From: Bemisia tabaci | Lineage: Eukaryota > Arthropoda > Insecta > Hemiptera > Aleyrodidae | Reading direction: 5' to 3' | NCBI RefSeq assembly: GCF_918797505.1 | Contig: NC_092793.1 | Span: 88,672,411 to 88,736,410, forward strand | DNA: 64,000 bases | In this document: positions 1 through 13,473 of the stretch, piece by piece | Numbering within the stretch: the stretch's first letter is position 1 | Layout of the letters: each line of letters opens with the position of its first letter | The notes under the pieces: model-generated | What the model was told of the DNA's origin: nothing | Seen by the model: only the letters and a program-made list of their open reading frames with translations | Database searches by the model: none | Made by a program: the position numbers and the translations under genes

Positions 1-190
1 TCATGTAGGTCACGATTAGGTGCGCATTTACCATTTTTATTCCGCCACACTCAATACGATTAATGGACATCCCCTAGCCGCCCTCTGGAGACTTCTCCGC
101 TGAAGATAACAGACTCCTCCACGGGCTCATTAAGGCTCTTAGAAGACATAGCGTTCCCGAACGAGAAATAACACCGAACAAACAAACTGT

Positions 191-240
191 GTTCATAAAC
201 GAGAAAATCTTCGTATGAAGATTTTCTCGTTTATGAGAAC
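191..240. repeat. Perfect short hairpin
   Basis: The 19-bp arm CATAAACGAGAAAATCTTC (194-212) is followed by loop GTAT and the exact reverse complement (217-235). GTTC and GAAC outside extend the stem with a 2-base bulge. It may be a hairpin remnant of a transposon or a fold in an intronic transcript; nothing around it suggests a function. Confidence 0.75.
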
Positions 241-298
241 AGTTTCTCACGTTCCTGGTCGGACACATTCCATTGACCTGTCTATGTACCATGTATAG

Positions 299-456
299 CA
301 ATAGACGCTATTAGTGGCGACGTCATCATAGGGATTCTCCATTATATCGAATTGGATCCAAACAATAACATTGGCATAACCTCTTTCAATGCTACCAGTG
401 AGAAAAAATCGATATATATCGCTTTTCTGTGACGTTGCACTAATAGCGTCTATAGG
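299..456. mobile_element. MITE, TIR AATAGACGCTATTAGTG
   Basis: ATAGACGCTATTAGTG (301-316) is repeated inverted at 439-454 (CACTAATAGCGTCTAT). The inner part extends imperfectly as CGACGTCA versus AACGTCAC. Total length is about 155 bp and there is no ORF. This is the expected form of a small non-autonomous DNA transposon; the superfamily is unknown. Confidence 0.75.
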
Positions 457-1293
457 TATTTCATAGGTACCTAAAATTATCTTTTTGACAATAATGAACA
501 GATAAGTATAGGTACACGAATTATCACAATTTTCTATAATAGAAGCGAATTTTATTTAGAGGCTCGGCACTACTTTTGGGGCCGAACCTCCGATCTGGGT
601 GCCATTTTATTTGAGTTCGGAACTTCCGATTCGGTGACTAACGAATTGCAACGTTGGTGCGTAATTTTGGTACCACCTTGCAAGGTGGTTCTAAAAAAGG
701 TTCAACTTATCGAAAACAAACGGATTTGATTGGTCAAATCTGGTAACACCGGTGTCCACTGCTGTTGGTGATTGATGAGACAAACCGGGACAAAACTTTC
801 CAAGAGGTTCGGAATTTTAAGTAAAATTCGCTTTAGCAGGACAACTTATTTCAATCCTGAGAGAATTGTGTCCTCCCAACTTGCTAATATTTAAATGCGT
901 TTTCTTCAAAACTACGATTTTGGCAATACCTACACTCTTACCGAAGGATTCTTAACCATCAACGCTTCAAAGCAACCTTATCATTGAACTTGAGCGAGGG
1001 TAGGTATTTGTCTACACTAAAACTGCCACTGAGTTGTTGCTTTCTCCCTTCAGAAAATATGCTCTTTCTACGGTAGATTCGCGGGTCCCTCGAAAACGAG
1101 CAAATCAATTAGACTTGCATAACAAAACTTAAAACGCAGGCACAAGTGCCGTGTTTGTTTTTATTTTCATTTTTTTATACCGGGGCTCACTGTTCGTCAC
1201 GAGAAATTCTAGATCACTATTAAATATGTTATGAATATATATTTTCGAAGAATTCTTCACTGCTTTTTCTTCTTCTTTCATTCGTTGATTTAG

Positions 1294-1485
1294 ACTTTAC
1301 ATAACTACAAAAGTGTCCAATCCACGATTGGGACAAGAGATTGGGATAAAGGTGACAGTGTTAAATTTCACTGTGAACTCTGAAGCAGTAAAAGATGTTA
1401 TGCAAAATGTTGTCATTTCATCAGATCGTCCCGATTTAGACTTGGAAAAGACTCAAAGCATGAACCAGTCTCTTCAGAACAAGAA
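1294..1485 (+). CDS. Dynein heavy chain exon A (AAA5 end)
   Basis: The exon starts after the acceptor ...GATTTAG with one base that completes a codon, then reads LYITTKVSNPRLGQ and IKVTVLNFTVN. This matches the conserved dynein stretch around 'FRLYITTK..NP' and 'KVTLLNF' in AAA5. It continues through the 'RPDLDLEK' segment, where the family typically has 'RPELEE', and ends NKK with a split last codon at donor GTGAGT. The upstream frame is blocked by the intron, and the previous exon lies outside the window. The short upstream polypyrimidine tract (TTTTTCTTCTTCTTTC at about 1263-1279) supports the acceptor. Confidence 0.9.
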
Positions 1486-3394
1486 GTGAGTACCTATGTT
1501 CTAAATTTTTTGCTTCTCTCTCCCCTTTACTTAGTGTATAGCTTGAACTATATCATTTTTGCGATTAAGCCTGCATATCTAGCTTTCTTTTTGACAATGT
1601 CCCGATAGAGATAACCTTAGAGTAGCAATTTATCAAAAAAAAAACCTTTAAAAACAGTTAAATTATTTTCCAGGAAAAACTATTGGGTTACTTTTTCAAG
1701 TAAAATTCAAGTCAGGTGAAATTTACAACTCTTCACAAAATGGCTACTTTCAATAGAACTTTTTAAAGTTTTCTCAACCCCTTTAAGTGTTTTAATAAAC
1801 CCAGTAGATCCTTTAAGAGTCTTATCATTATACAACAGCTCTAAGCTCGCCTAAAATTCGCAGGAAATTCCTTCCCCCGCACGACGCGCTGCGCAGGCCC
1901 ACCGACCGCTCACCGCAGCGGTAGCCTCTCTCCCCCTCCCGGCGCCGCGACGCCCGTCCTCCACCGGCTGCAGGGCAGAGGATTACTATATTACATAACT
2001 AGTCGTGATTAGCTTTCTTTGCGAGCTGACACGTCTAGCCGGGGAGTGCCCCTGGACCCCAGTTCTACGCTTCGCGACGAACTTGCGACTCGCCCCGCAC
2101 AGTTTTTAACACTGATGAGGAGACAGTTGTCGTAATCTTCTTTTTCACCAAGTTTTACAGAAATTGATGTTCTAGGAGTCTGGACCGCGTTCTCGTGCAG
2201 GACCGCCATCTTGGATTTGGAAATGTTGAAAATCTGACCAAAAATTCGAGTTTCTCGTCGAAAAATACCCCTGGATACCGAATTTCATAACAATCGATCT
2301 ATATCAGGAAGCGATATAGCATTTTAGGCCACGGCCGCCATCTTGGATTTTGAAATTTTGAAAATCTAACCAAAAATTCTTCTTCTGATGGTTTAAACCA
2401 AAAATTCGAGTTTCTCGTCGAAAAATACCCCTGGATACCGAATTTCACGAAAATCGATATAACAGGAGCCGACTTAGCATTTTAGGCCACGGCCGCCATC
2501 TTGGATTTGGAAATTTTGAAAATCTGACCAAAAATTCGAGTTTCTCGTCAAAAAATACCCGTGGATACCGAGTTTCACGAAAATCGATAGAACAGGAGCC
2601 GACTTAGCATTTTAGGCCACGGCCGCCATCTTGGATTTTGAGATTTTGAAAATCCGACCAAAAATTCGAGATCCCCCGAGAAAAATGCCCCCGCTTACCA
2701 ATTTCCACAAACATTCGTCGAAAAATACCTCCTAAAACCTTAAATTTCGTCTATAAGGCAGTGACGTCACGCAACAGGATTGAACCTGTTCAGTGCGATG
2801 CGCGTAAACAACCGCGTATCTCCAATGTAATACTATATGGAGAAATAACTTTTCGCTCTTGCAGGCATCCGAGGCAGCTAATTTGAATGGGAATAATTTT
2901 AATCAACTCCTCATTACAATAGCTAAGCGTGTACCAATTTTAAAGGAAATCGCTTTGGCCAATTTTTATCTAAGGGGGGGGGGGGGCATAGTGAGTGGGA
3001 ACAGCAGCTTAATATAGAGTAATAATAAAATAATATGACATAAACCAAAAAAGGGTGTACCAATTAAGTAGTGACAAACTTTCAGGGGTTGTAATATGGC
3101 TCAAAACAAACAGAAGAGTTCATAACGAAAATCCGCTAAGATGCGTGGTTCTCGAGTTACGGGGAGTTCAATTTTTGAAAACAGCACGTGTTCGGTTATG
3201 ACGCCACAATGGCTATCCTAATTGTTTAAACCCAAAAACATTTGTGGTTTCGTCAAGTACTCATCGAGAGCTTATTATTGAAAGATTCTTTCGTTTTTTT
3301 CGTAAAACCTCTACTAGTGGAGTTATTGACCGCTAAACAAATACCGTTCTACCGTACGCCCTGGCCTGCTTTATTCGCGACGTACGGAAATGCG

Positions 3395-3449
<55 letters not shown>

Positions 3450-6400
3450 CAGCGGTCAATAACTCCATTAGGAGTGTTTTACGAAAAAACGAAAGATACC
3501 ATTTATTAAGCTCTTGATGAGAACTTTACGAAACCACAATTGTTTTTGGGGATCCAACAATTAAGATAGGTGGCCCCCGTGACGTCATAACCGAACACGT
3601 ACGGTTTTTTTCTTTCAAAAATTAAACTCCCCGTAACTCGAGAACCACGCATCTTAGCGGATCTTCGTAAATGACTCCTCTGTTTGTTTTGAGCCATAGA
3701 ACAGCCCCTGAAAGTTTGTCGCCACTTAGTTGGTACACCCTGTGTATTACATATACTATATTACATAACCAAGTGGGGGAGGGGCGAGAATACTGCGGAA
3801 AACGTTAACCAAGTGGCATAGTCAAACAATTTAAACGGAAAAGTCGTCATCCTCGAAATACTTCGGTGTTTTGATTTACGACTTGGGTATTCATTTCTTT
3901 CACAATGAGTGCCTGTATTCTTGCTTAAATTATTAATTTTCGAAAAAATGTGTTTCTCTCTTTTAATTTAAGGTTGCTGAGACTATTGGAGGATAAAATA
4001 CTAGAAACATTATCAACTTCGGCAGGAAATATTTTAGAGGATGAAGCAAGTGTGAATATTTTAAATTCATCAAAAGTTTCAGCCAATGAAGCACAAGAAA
4101 AACAAAAAATCATCGAAATAACTCTTAAGTCTGTGGAAACATCATGCTCAGAGTACTTAAAAATTGCCGACAATGCAAGAATATTATTCCTTTGCTCTAG
4201 TAAGTACAAGTATATTTACAGGTGATGATTGTTTAGTCGGGGATCTGTTATGTAGGTATCCACGTTCGTTTCATGACCTTATACCTATAACTAGCCGCTG
4301 TGGCTCGCTTCGCTCGCTTCGCGTCTAGCCAGGGGCTCCGCCCCCTGGACCCCCGGTCACTCGCTTCGCGAGTGACTTACGGCTCGCAAGCGAGCCGTGT
4401 TCCGTGCCGTAAATGCAAAAAGATGATAAAGTAATGTAATCCAATAAGAACTCTTTTGAATATATGAATACGAGAGGCATTCCTTCCTTAATTAGTTTAC
4501 CTGTTTTCAGTTCCGTAATGATCTTCCTTGTAAATTTTTTATGGATAGTTTTCCTGTAAGGGATTTTTCTTGGGGGGGGGGGGGGCATTAACTGTGAGTT
4601 AAATAAGGCGAAGTCCCTCCGGAATATGACAATGTAAGCCCTGCGCACTTCGCACTGGCCAGGAGGAGTAGCTCACTGGCGTCCTCCAGGACTCCAGCCA
4701 ACACCACGCCAAAGCCACAGATTTAAACAATCATACGTCGGGTGGCGCCAGTAGTAGAGAAGTTCAGGACTTAAGAAAAGAGACAATTTCGAATGTTACA
4801 TTAAAAAAAAGCATCTCATGCATTTGGCCATCATATAAATGAATGTATTTTCAAATGAATTTCGCGCAAATGTATGAACGAACGGGGTATAAAACGTATT
4901 ACCTTATAAAAGAAGGATTTTCGGTTACTCGGCACTGACCGGCAAAATACATGTAAATTTGGAGTTACTCCTCCTAGTCGTTAGCTACTCACTCAAGGAA
5001 CATTCTGCGTAAAAAATTCGAGTGAATTGTTTGAATGTGTAAATTATTAGACCCATTAATTAGTATACGCACTAAAAAGAGACAAACTTCATGCACAGGA
5101 CGCAACAATCTCGCACATTTGCACCCAGAAAATATGAGTAGAAATTGTGTAGAACGTTTCTGGCGAAAACGGGTGTACAATAGCCTCAAACTGGGTTGGA
5201 CACCAAAAAAACCGAGGATATTCCGTAAAAAAAAAGAAAGGAAAGAAAGTATGAATAGAAATTGCTAAATATCCATTCATCGACTGGCGCGGCCGCAAAA
5301 GAACGTATCTCGCGAATACAGAGGTAAACTAGTATCACTCAGTATCGGACACTCACAAATCGGAACTGTTCCGTGAGAAAAGAAAGAAAAATTGAGCAGA
5401 TATTGTTAAGTACCCATTGATCAACTAACATAACCGTAAAAGAACGTATCCGACGAAAGCAGATGAGCTATGGGCAACCTCTCAAAAAGTCGCGAGATTT
5501 CGAAATCTAATCAGTGTTGCTCTCGAGATGCAGGATGCAGCTAAGTTGGCAGCGTACACGAATAGACTGATTTTCGGAGCAACTCAGAGGAAGCAATTCA
5601 AAGGAAGCAATTCAGTCCTGAAAACATTTTGCTTCCTGATGTTTTTTCCCACGGTTTTCCTTTGCTCTTCGATAAAGGTGGCTGATGTAGGGGTAACGGG
5701 AGGGACGAACATAATTCTGCAGTGGTAAGGAAGAACGCCGTATGAGTCTTCAGACGTTGCCAAATTTCCCCTGGAAAACCACTAAATTTCAGGAAAATTT
5801 TTGAATGCTTGTCTACCAATTTCTTGGATAATTTTGTTTTTAATTTGATCTAAAACGTGTGAAAATTTCATGGGGAAAATATTCATAATTTTCCTCAAAA
5901 ATAAACATTTTATCGAAGAAAATTTGGCAACTCTCGAATGTTCACATGTCGTTCTTCCGTAGCAGGGCAGAATTGCAAACACTGCGCTTTAAAAAAGAGA
6001 CCATTTTCGGCTTTTTTCAAAATATTCGGACATAACTCCAATAAAAATACAATGAGAGCATTAGCGAGAGGTTTGGATGTCGCTCCCTGGTCGGAAAATC
6101 ATGTTTTGACTTGTCTGCCGACAAAATCTCGTCAAAGCGTTCAAGAATAGCTGGGCCTGGACATGAGTCAGGAGTCAGGAGACCAGGCGACAGCAATAGA
6201 TCTCAATTCGTCATCCTTTTTTCCCTTCCTGCTCGGCTTATACTCTGTGCGCGATACGAGTGCAGTTGGCCCGAAGGTATATTTTGCACACGCTGGCAAC
6301 GCTGAACTGACCTTTCCTCAGTACTCGACGCACCAAGCATGAGCGAGAGGTCAGGCGTTGATTCTTTCTCGTGACTCACTACTGGGTCCCTCTCCTCCAA

Positions 6401-9400
6401 AAAATTGACCCGTTGAAATTTTGAGATTTGCTTCATTTTTCCCCCTTAATCGAATCGGCCTTTAAAAGAGAAGAATAAATATCTAAAAATAATTGTGATC
6501 GGACAATTATTAAGGAAAATGGAATTCCAACGAAAAATCCTGAGGAACGCTGGGTGGCTGTAATTTGAACGTCTAGTTTACCGAACGGAGTTATTTGAAT
6601 GTAGTATGGTTTGGCTCAGGAACTTCCTGTGATGCAAAATGCAATTCATTTTGGGGTATAGAATGTATTATAGTCAGATTTCATGAATTGTGCGGTTTTG
6701 AAGAGCATCGTGCTAAATTCAATTGATCAGGGCGAAACTTTTCCATCTAAATCCACATCCGACATGAACATAGTTATATTAAATTAGTGTGCACATTTCA
6801 TTTATATTAGAAACCCGCCTTGGACTTTGTCATCCCTTAAACCTAACCGCGATGTACCGCTCTGTGCACCGGACAGGGGAATTCCGCAAGTACGGTCCAA
6901 AGTGTTTCCCTCGATTTGTCAACCGGACTTTCCGTCTCAAAATTCCCAATCGACACACCTATTCTCTGTGTGGGTATGTTGCATTTAGAGGTAAATTGAG
7001 AAATTCAGTTTCTGCTTGGCAATTGACGAGAGTGCATCGACTATCTTCATTGATTGCGGCGTTCTTTCTGACTGTCGCTCGGGTCGTTTAAATACTGTGC
7101 AATGCCTTACGGACGAACGGAGAGAGATGTTTTCTTTGTATTTGGTTCTTTTACATATCCATCTACCTATCTACTAATCTACTAATTTATGTATTCATAT
7201 ATTTCTCAGCCTAAGTACTTTAATTTATCCCTTAATATAATGACGTTCAACTCTGACACTGCACAGTGTTCGTTCTAAGAGTGTAACTATAAATTTTTCT
7301 TTCTTACTTATATACATGATTTTGAATTAAATTTTATATGCACTTCCTGCAAATTTTCCGAGAAATTCAAAAAAGATACATAAATTTGAATATTATTTGA
7401 TCCAAAAAAATTCATGACGCTCCGTCGCCTTCGTCGCGTTGCGCTTGCCTGGGGAAGGTGTGAAATCGAGGGTGGACAATAAGTAACAATAGCCCCTGGG
7501 GAAGAATGAGCAGGCTGCAGCCTCTTCTATTCAGAGTCCATCAGTGTTGCCGTACATGCATGTTAAACCCTGAATATTTTCATTTTCCAACTGCACTCGT
7601 ATCGCGCACAGAGTATAGTGGAGCCCCAAAAAAATTGATGAAATTTCTCTCATCGGGTTCGATTTCAACTTTCTCAGTAAATTTACGCTCTGCTAAAAAA
7701 GTTTATTACAATGAACTAAATTTCGTCGTGATATGTTGATAAGTAACGGAAATATCGTTCAGCAAGTTATAAATGCAGCAGTTGTGGTATCGATCTTAGT
7801 GTACCGTAGAATCATGTATTTTCATTAGTTTGACCACCATTCTGCTCAAAATTTCACCGCGAATCGAAGAATGTACACTGTAAAAACAATTTCCGAATGA
7901 TAGAAAAAATTGCATTTTTACTGTCCTTAAATTTAGAGGGTCAGATTTTGTTTGGCATATGAGACAATAGGGCTGCGATCCCGTAGCGGGCATCCTCGGT
8001 CTCGAGGGTTGTTAGACAAAAAGGACGGGAAAACCCATGTCATCGCGCCGCTTCGACAGTTTTATGGAACCACGTAGCTGGGGCGGCTTCCTTTTATTCA
8101 GACAGAGCAGTGCCGAGACAGAGTCCGAGTTTGACCTTCGGCGTTGTGTGAAGGCTGTGTAGTAGTAATATGGAGAGGGGTCTATTTGCATCTCTCAGCG
8201 GTCTACACAGATGTGGCTGAAAAATTGGAAATTCTCATAGTTTTGCGAGCATCTAGGAGCTAGAAGCTTTCAATCGACCCAAAAATCGTAAAAATCGCCC
8301 CGGTAGATCTCTCAAAATAGGCGTTACAACAGGAACATACACCAATTCCCGGGAACTTAAGGCCGGAGGGGGGTAGATTTGGCTTTAAGAGCGTCTCAGG
8401 AAGAGGAGTCTGAAAAATTTGGAAGTCTGACAATTTTGCGAGCATCTGGAAGCTAGAAGCTTGCAGTCGACCCAAAAATCGTAAAAATCGCCCCGGTAGA
8501 TCTCTCAAATTAGGCGTTACAACGGAAACATACCGCAACTCTCGGAAACTTAAGGTCGGAGGGGGGTGGATTTGGCTTCAAGAGCGTCTCAAGCGAAAGA
8601 GGCTGAACAATTTGGAAGTCTGAAAGTTTTGCAGACATCGGGACGTCAAGGGCTTTCACCAGAGTCAAGCATCGTCGAAATCGGTCCGGTAGAACTCCAG
8701 AAATAAGCGTTACAGTGAAACCCCCAACGATTTTATTTATATAGATGTAAGTGTAAAACCACCACCAAAAGAAAAAAAAGAGGTGAAAATCCTGTTAAGA
8801 CAACGAGATCGTAGCACCTTATAGTGTGAGTAATTAGGTATTGGGAAAGAAAAGCCTTTTCTAACATTTAAAAAAATTGTTCTCCATTTCAAATCTTTGA
8901 TATCCCCATTCCCCACGCATTCATAGGCTTCCGAATCGTGCCGCGCTCATCGGCTGCTAGAATAGGTACTACGCAGCCGCAGCCAGTGGCTCCTTTCGAT
9001 CCCTCCCTTAACTTTTTATATGCACTGCGTCCGGTGACGGCTAAGGAGGCTCCCCTGCGTCCTCTCAAAATGCTCTACTATTGTCATAGATATAACGAGG
9101 GTTTCACATGGCGGCGAGTAGTAAATGTTTTTGAAATTTTCTAGAACTCTCTCGAATTTTCTTCATTCAGGTGGCCGTTCGTAAAAGAGGAGCCTCATTA
9201 ATCCTTTCCAGAACTTTTTAGAATTTTCTCGGACTTTCTGAAGGTGTCATGCGATGACTGACGATAGTTTTTCTGGAATTTTTCCGAACTCTATCAAATT
9301 TTCTCCAGGTCATGCGCAATTAAATTGAGGCCCTCGCCGCGTTCTTTCGGGACTTTCCAGAAAAATATTCTTTGACTTTTGAAGGAGTGTTGCAAGACAA

Positions 9401-12400
9401 CGAGTGGCATTTCTTCCTGGAACTTCCTCGAATGTATTCAAAGTGATAGTGAGAGAAAGGAGTGAGTCATGGGGATCCAGGGGGCAAAGCCCCCTGGCTA
9501 GCCGTGAAGTATTTGATATTACTATCGGTGTCGCGATTAGGGTGTGGTACCATGTCGTGATTATGGATTTGTTAAGCTTTAGACGGACTGAAACATCTAA
9601 AACCCTAATCGTGGCGGTAAAGTTACATTTGGGAGAGCAAGAAAAATAGACGAAAGAGTTTTTGAGTGACGCATTATTCGCGTGTATTAAAGGAATGGAA
9701 TCGTTACATAGGATTGACTATTGGAGCACTTTTGGAAGGCTGTGCTTGGTGGTCAGCTTCGTGGTGGAAATGGAAGTGCCGAGACAAGTGGAGCTCGGTC
9801 CTTAGAGAGCCTTATCTTTCAATCCATCTCGTGACGCTGGTAATAAAAAATATAATAAAGATAGATGCGTACGACTTGATCACAGCAACGAGTAAGTGAA
9901 ACTTGCTCGATGCTAGGTTTTGCAAATTCATAGAGAGGGACCGAAAATATGGGAGAAAGGGAGATAGAGAACCTCTATGAATAAACGCGTTGCGGTGTAC
10001 GCGACAATCGGCTAGTATATATTTGATATCATTCGAGGTTTTTATAACCATCTCCTACATTCTGATCTCACTTTTATTTCAATGTTGAAGTGCCAAAAGG
10101 CTTTTCTCATATCAATTAACTTCCCGGAATGTTTGTTTCTGACTTTTTAACTTTATTTGAGGTATCTGCAACTGTTCTTCCTTACAATAGCTATGATAGT
10201 AGGTAGAGTATTACTAAAGAGACCACTCTAATTAGGAGCAAAAACAAGAATTAATACATTGGAGTTAGGATTCTGATGATATAATCTTTGAGAATTGCAT
10301 GATCAGTAAGAAATGACTGCAAAAATAGACCAATCACCAAATCATGGCAAGAGGAGCTACACTTAGTTCAAAAATATGCTGTAAAAATTAAGAATTAAAC
10401 TTTTTATACCTTTAGCGCCAAATTTGTTTTCTTAGTACACATTTCATTCTTGTCACCACCTTAATGAATTTGAGAACGGTAAAGACTACACTTTGCTGTA
10501 TAAGGACCCATTATTTTTGGATCATCGATAAAAAACCAACTATTTGCATAGAGAAACTAATGGCACGGTAGGTATGATGTGTCTAACATGAGCCAGGAAC
10601 AGTATAAGTAGGTAGTTCCTAATTGCAACATGCAGTCCAATTGTTCTAAGCCCCTGGCGGAAAAATTTCGGCCGTCAGCTTCTTTCATCTTCATTACACG
10701 AAGATATTTCTGGATAAGGCCCCTGAATCTAAATGTTATGGAACTAATGTCAAACATGCTGGAGATGCTCGCGATATAACAGAAACGGAGTTATATTGCT
10801 TCCTTAGTAGTAGAACAAATGTTTGTTTTTCTAAAAAAAGTTTAAAAAAAACATATCTGTTATCTAAATGATCGTTTTATATAAAATATGTGTAACGCTT
10901 ATATAAAAAAAAATCAAAGTTCAGACCTGACCGTAATACATGAAAAATGATAAAAGCTAGATACGGTAATTTTTTTTATACACACATTTTTTATTTTTTT
11001 ATATAACGCATGCATACGAAAGTGTTAAAAGTGAACATTTTTATGTAACTATTATATAAAAAAATAGGTCATCATTTTCGTGAGCTTTTCGGGAATTAGA
11101 GGAATTTTTAGTATGTTCGCGAAAAGCTCACGAAAATTATAACTTTTTTTTATATTATGGTTACATGAAAATGTTCACTTTTAACACTTTTATATGCATG
11201 CATTATATAAAAAAAATTAACTTTCGTACATAATATGTATCTTTTCCTTCTGTGGTTCTGCTACTAGGGTTGGAGAATTTGTGCAAAGAAGTTTAGGTAT
11301 CAAGACTTATTTGCCTTTTTCCTTCTTTTTTTCTTATCATACCTACCTAGATAGAGGTACTCGAGACGCATCATGAAGTTGTTCATTGGTGTACGAAGGA
11401 ATTTAAACTCTAGTACACACTCAGATTTTACGTAACGGCACCATCTCACCATGATTTAATGTTTTTAGTAAACCACATATCAATAGCTCCATTGATTGAT
11501 GAAGTTATGAGACAAATCCTTTCAACGGGTTTTTCATCTTTGATTACGGTGCATTCCCTCCACAGGCCCCTAGTAGAGCGCAGGGTAAAGGAGGACGCCT
11601 TTCATTACGTTATTGCAAAACATTTATGGACAGGACCTTCCGAAAACTGAACAAGCAGTGAACTCCAACACAATGTGTTGATAAGGCGCGTCATTAACTC
11701 GCACATATCAACCCCTTTAGTTTTCATTTACAGAGATTTCAAAAAAGGCAAGCAGCACAACAAGAGAATTCACGATCCAACAGTGCAAGGTCAACGACGC
11801 ACCTTGACGAGACCGTGTATTGTGAATCTAGAAAGCTATTCGAACAAATTTAAGTTTTTTTATCTGCCTCAAGCAAAATCTTATCAGATTCTTGAAGAAA
11901 AGTGCTACGGAAAAATTTAAGCGAAGAAAGGAAAAATTCTGTCGAACTCCTAGAAGATAAAGTCGATTTAAAGGTATTTTGGGGCTAAAATACCCAAATC
12001 ACCGGTATTATAAATCCCGTTATATCATTGAAAAGAGATTTACTCGATATAAATGCAATTGTATTAAATATGTCTTGATTTTTTTATTTTAAACGTCTTT
12101 TCATGCAAAGAAGCTTAACCATGTCCATGCTTTATTCATTCATGAATTGAAAGTAAGCAATCCACATCCCGAAAATCTACCGATTTGCCGTGAAAAATTG
12201 CAGAAACTTGATATACCAGGTCGATGTACCCACTCTTTGAATTTACCAATCGATTTAGTGAGTGCACGTATGTGAAAGTCAAAATGCTATAGTCATTTTG
12301 GGTGCATTCATTTTTCATGAAACAATTGTAAGTAATTTCAATCCCGAAAAACCATACATTTTCCGTATAAAATCGAAAAAATAAAATATGTCGACTCCCT

Positions 12401-13435
12401 GACGTGAAAATTAAATTCTACGTGTGAAAATACTTATGTATCGATATGCTGAACAGAATGCCCGCCTCTCCTCGTAATTTAGAAACCGTTCCTATACTCA
12501 TCTCAAAATTTTTCTCAGAGCTTTGTGTTATTATCAGCTTCCATTTAAACCCCGGTTTGATGGCCGAATCGGCTGCCCAAAAAGCAAGCCATTTTTGAAG
12601 GGCTCTATGAGAAATTCGTGATATTATCAGCTCTCAGGAAATCACCCCATGGGTAAAATTGCTGGTATAAATTTTCGAGAGCTTAAAATAATCGTATTCA
12701 AGAAACTAAGGCATTAAACTATGGAGTCAATTTCGTTTTAATAATGTAACGGGATTTACTTGTCTTCAGGTCAAAACTCATACAAGGAAGCCCCTTGCAA
12801 GAGGCTAATTTTTTGTAATTTCACTCAATTTTTTCTCCTTTTTATAATTGAATTGCTTGTCACATTCTGAGGTCAATCATATTAAATTGTAATTTATACA
12901 TTTCTTTTTTTCCCCCTTCATTTTATTTTTTGTTTGGAGAAGTTTTGTTGATTTCTTCGGATTTCGAATACTGTAACTTCTCTTCTATTTGGCCGACTTT
13001 TATGAATGAGACCTCTTTTAATTCGCGTTTCAACGGAGAGTAAGGAAAAAATTGCTAAAAACTCGCGAAACAATTTTTTTTGAAAATTGGGCGAATCCTA
13101 GCGTGACGGTGAAATGGTTAATGAAGCGTAAGTAATTGGGCGAGGGGCTGAGGATCCCGGCCTAGCTTGGCGACCATCATTAGCTATTGTTCGTCGAGAC
13201 GCCGACGCAGTGATTAGGAGCGTGGGGAAGAGAGGGGTAAGTGGATTCCTGTATGAGCCACGTTTAGCTAATGGTCTAATGAGTCTCGAGGCTCATCACA
13301 GATTGCACTTACACAGATTGCACTGTATTTCTTAGTTTTAATAAGAAATAAAATATAATTCTGTAAAATTAGTAAATAAATACCGAGACAATTATTCAGG
13401 ATGTCAAAGACTGACTGAAAACTTTTTATTAACCT

Positions 13436-13473
<38 letters not shown>

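Larger units (their letters stand above)
1..1293 (+). other. Intron (3' part) of the dynein gene
   Basis: No coding segment is supported here. The stretch holds a perfect 19-bp hairpin (194-235), a 154-bp MITE (301-454), and a small inverted repeat CCACCTTGCAAGGTGG at about 672-687. The rest is unrecognised AT-rich sequence ending with a polypyrimidine tract and the acceptor of exon A. Confidence 0.7.
1486..3972 (+). other. Intron between exons A and B
   Basis: This 2.5-kb intron contains a GC-rich patch at 1860-2070, a tandem array (2203-2700), a poly-G tract near 2977, and a foldback element (3052-3741). No coding exon is needed here because exons A and B are contiguous in the protein. Confidence 0.85.

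Noticed and set aside
3242..3517. 91-codon frame containing a run of about 17 phenylalanines
   Set aside because: It reads across the poly-T centre of a foldback element.
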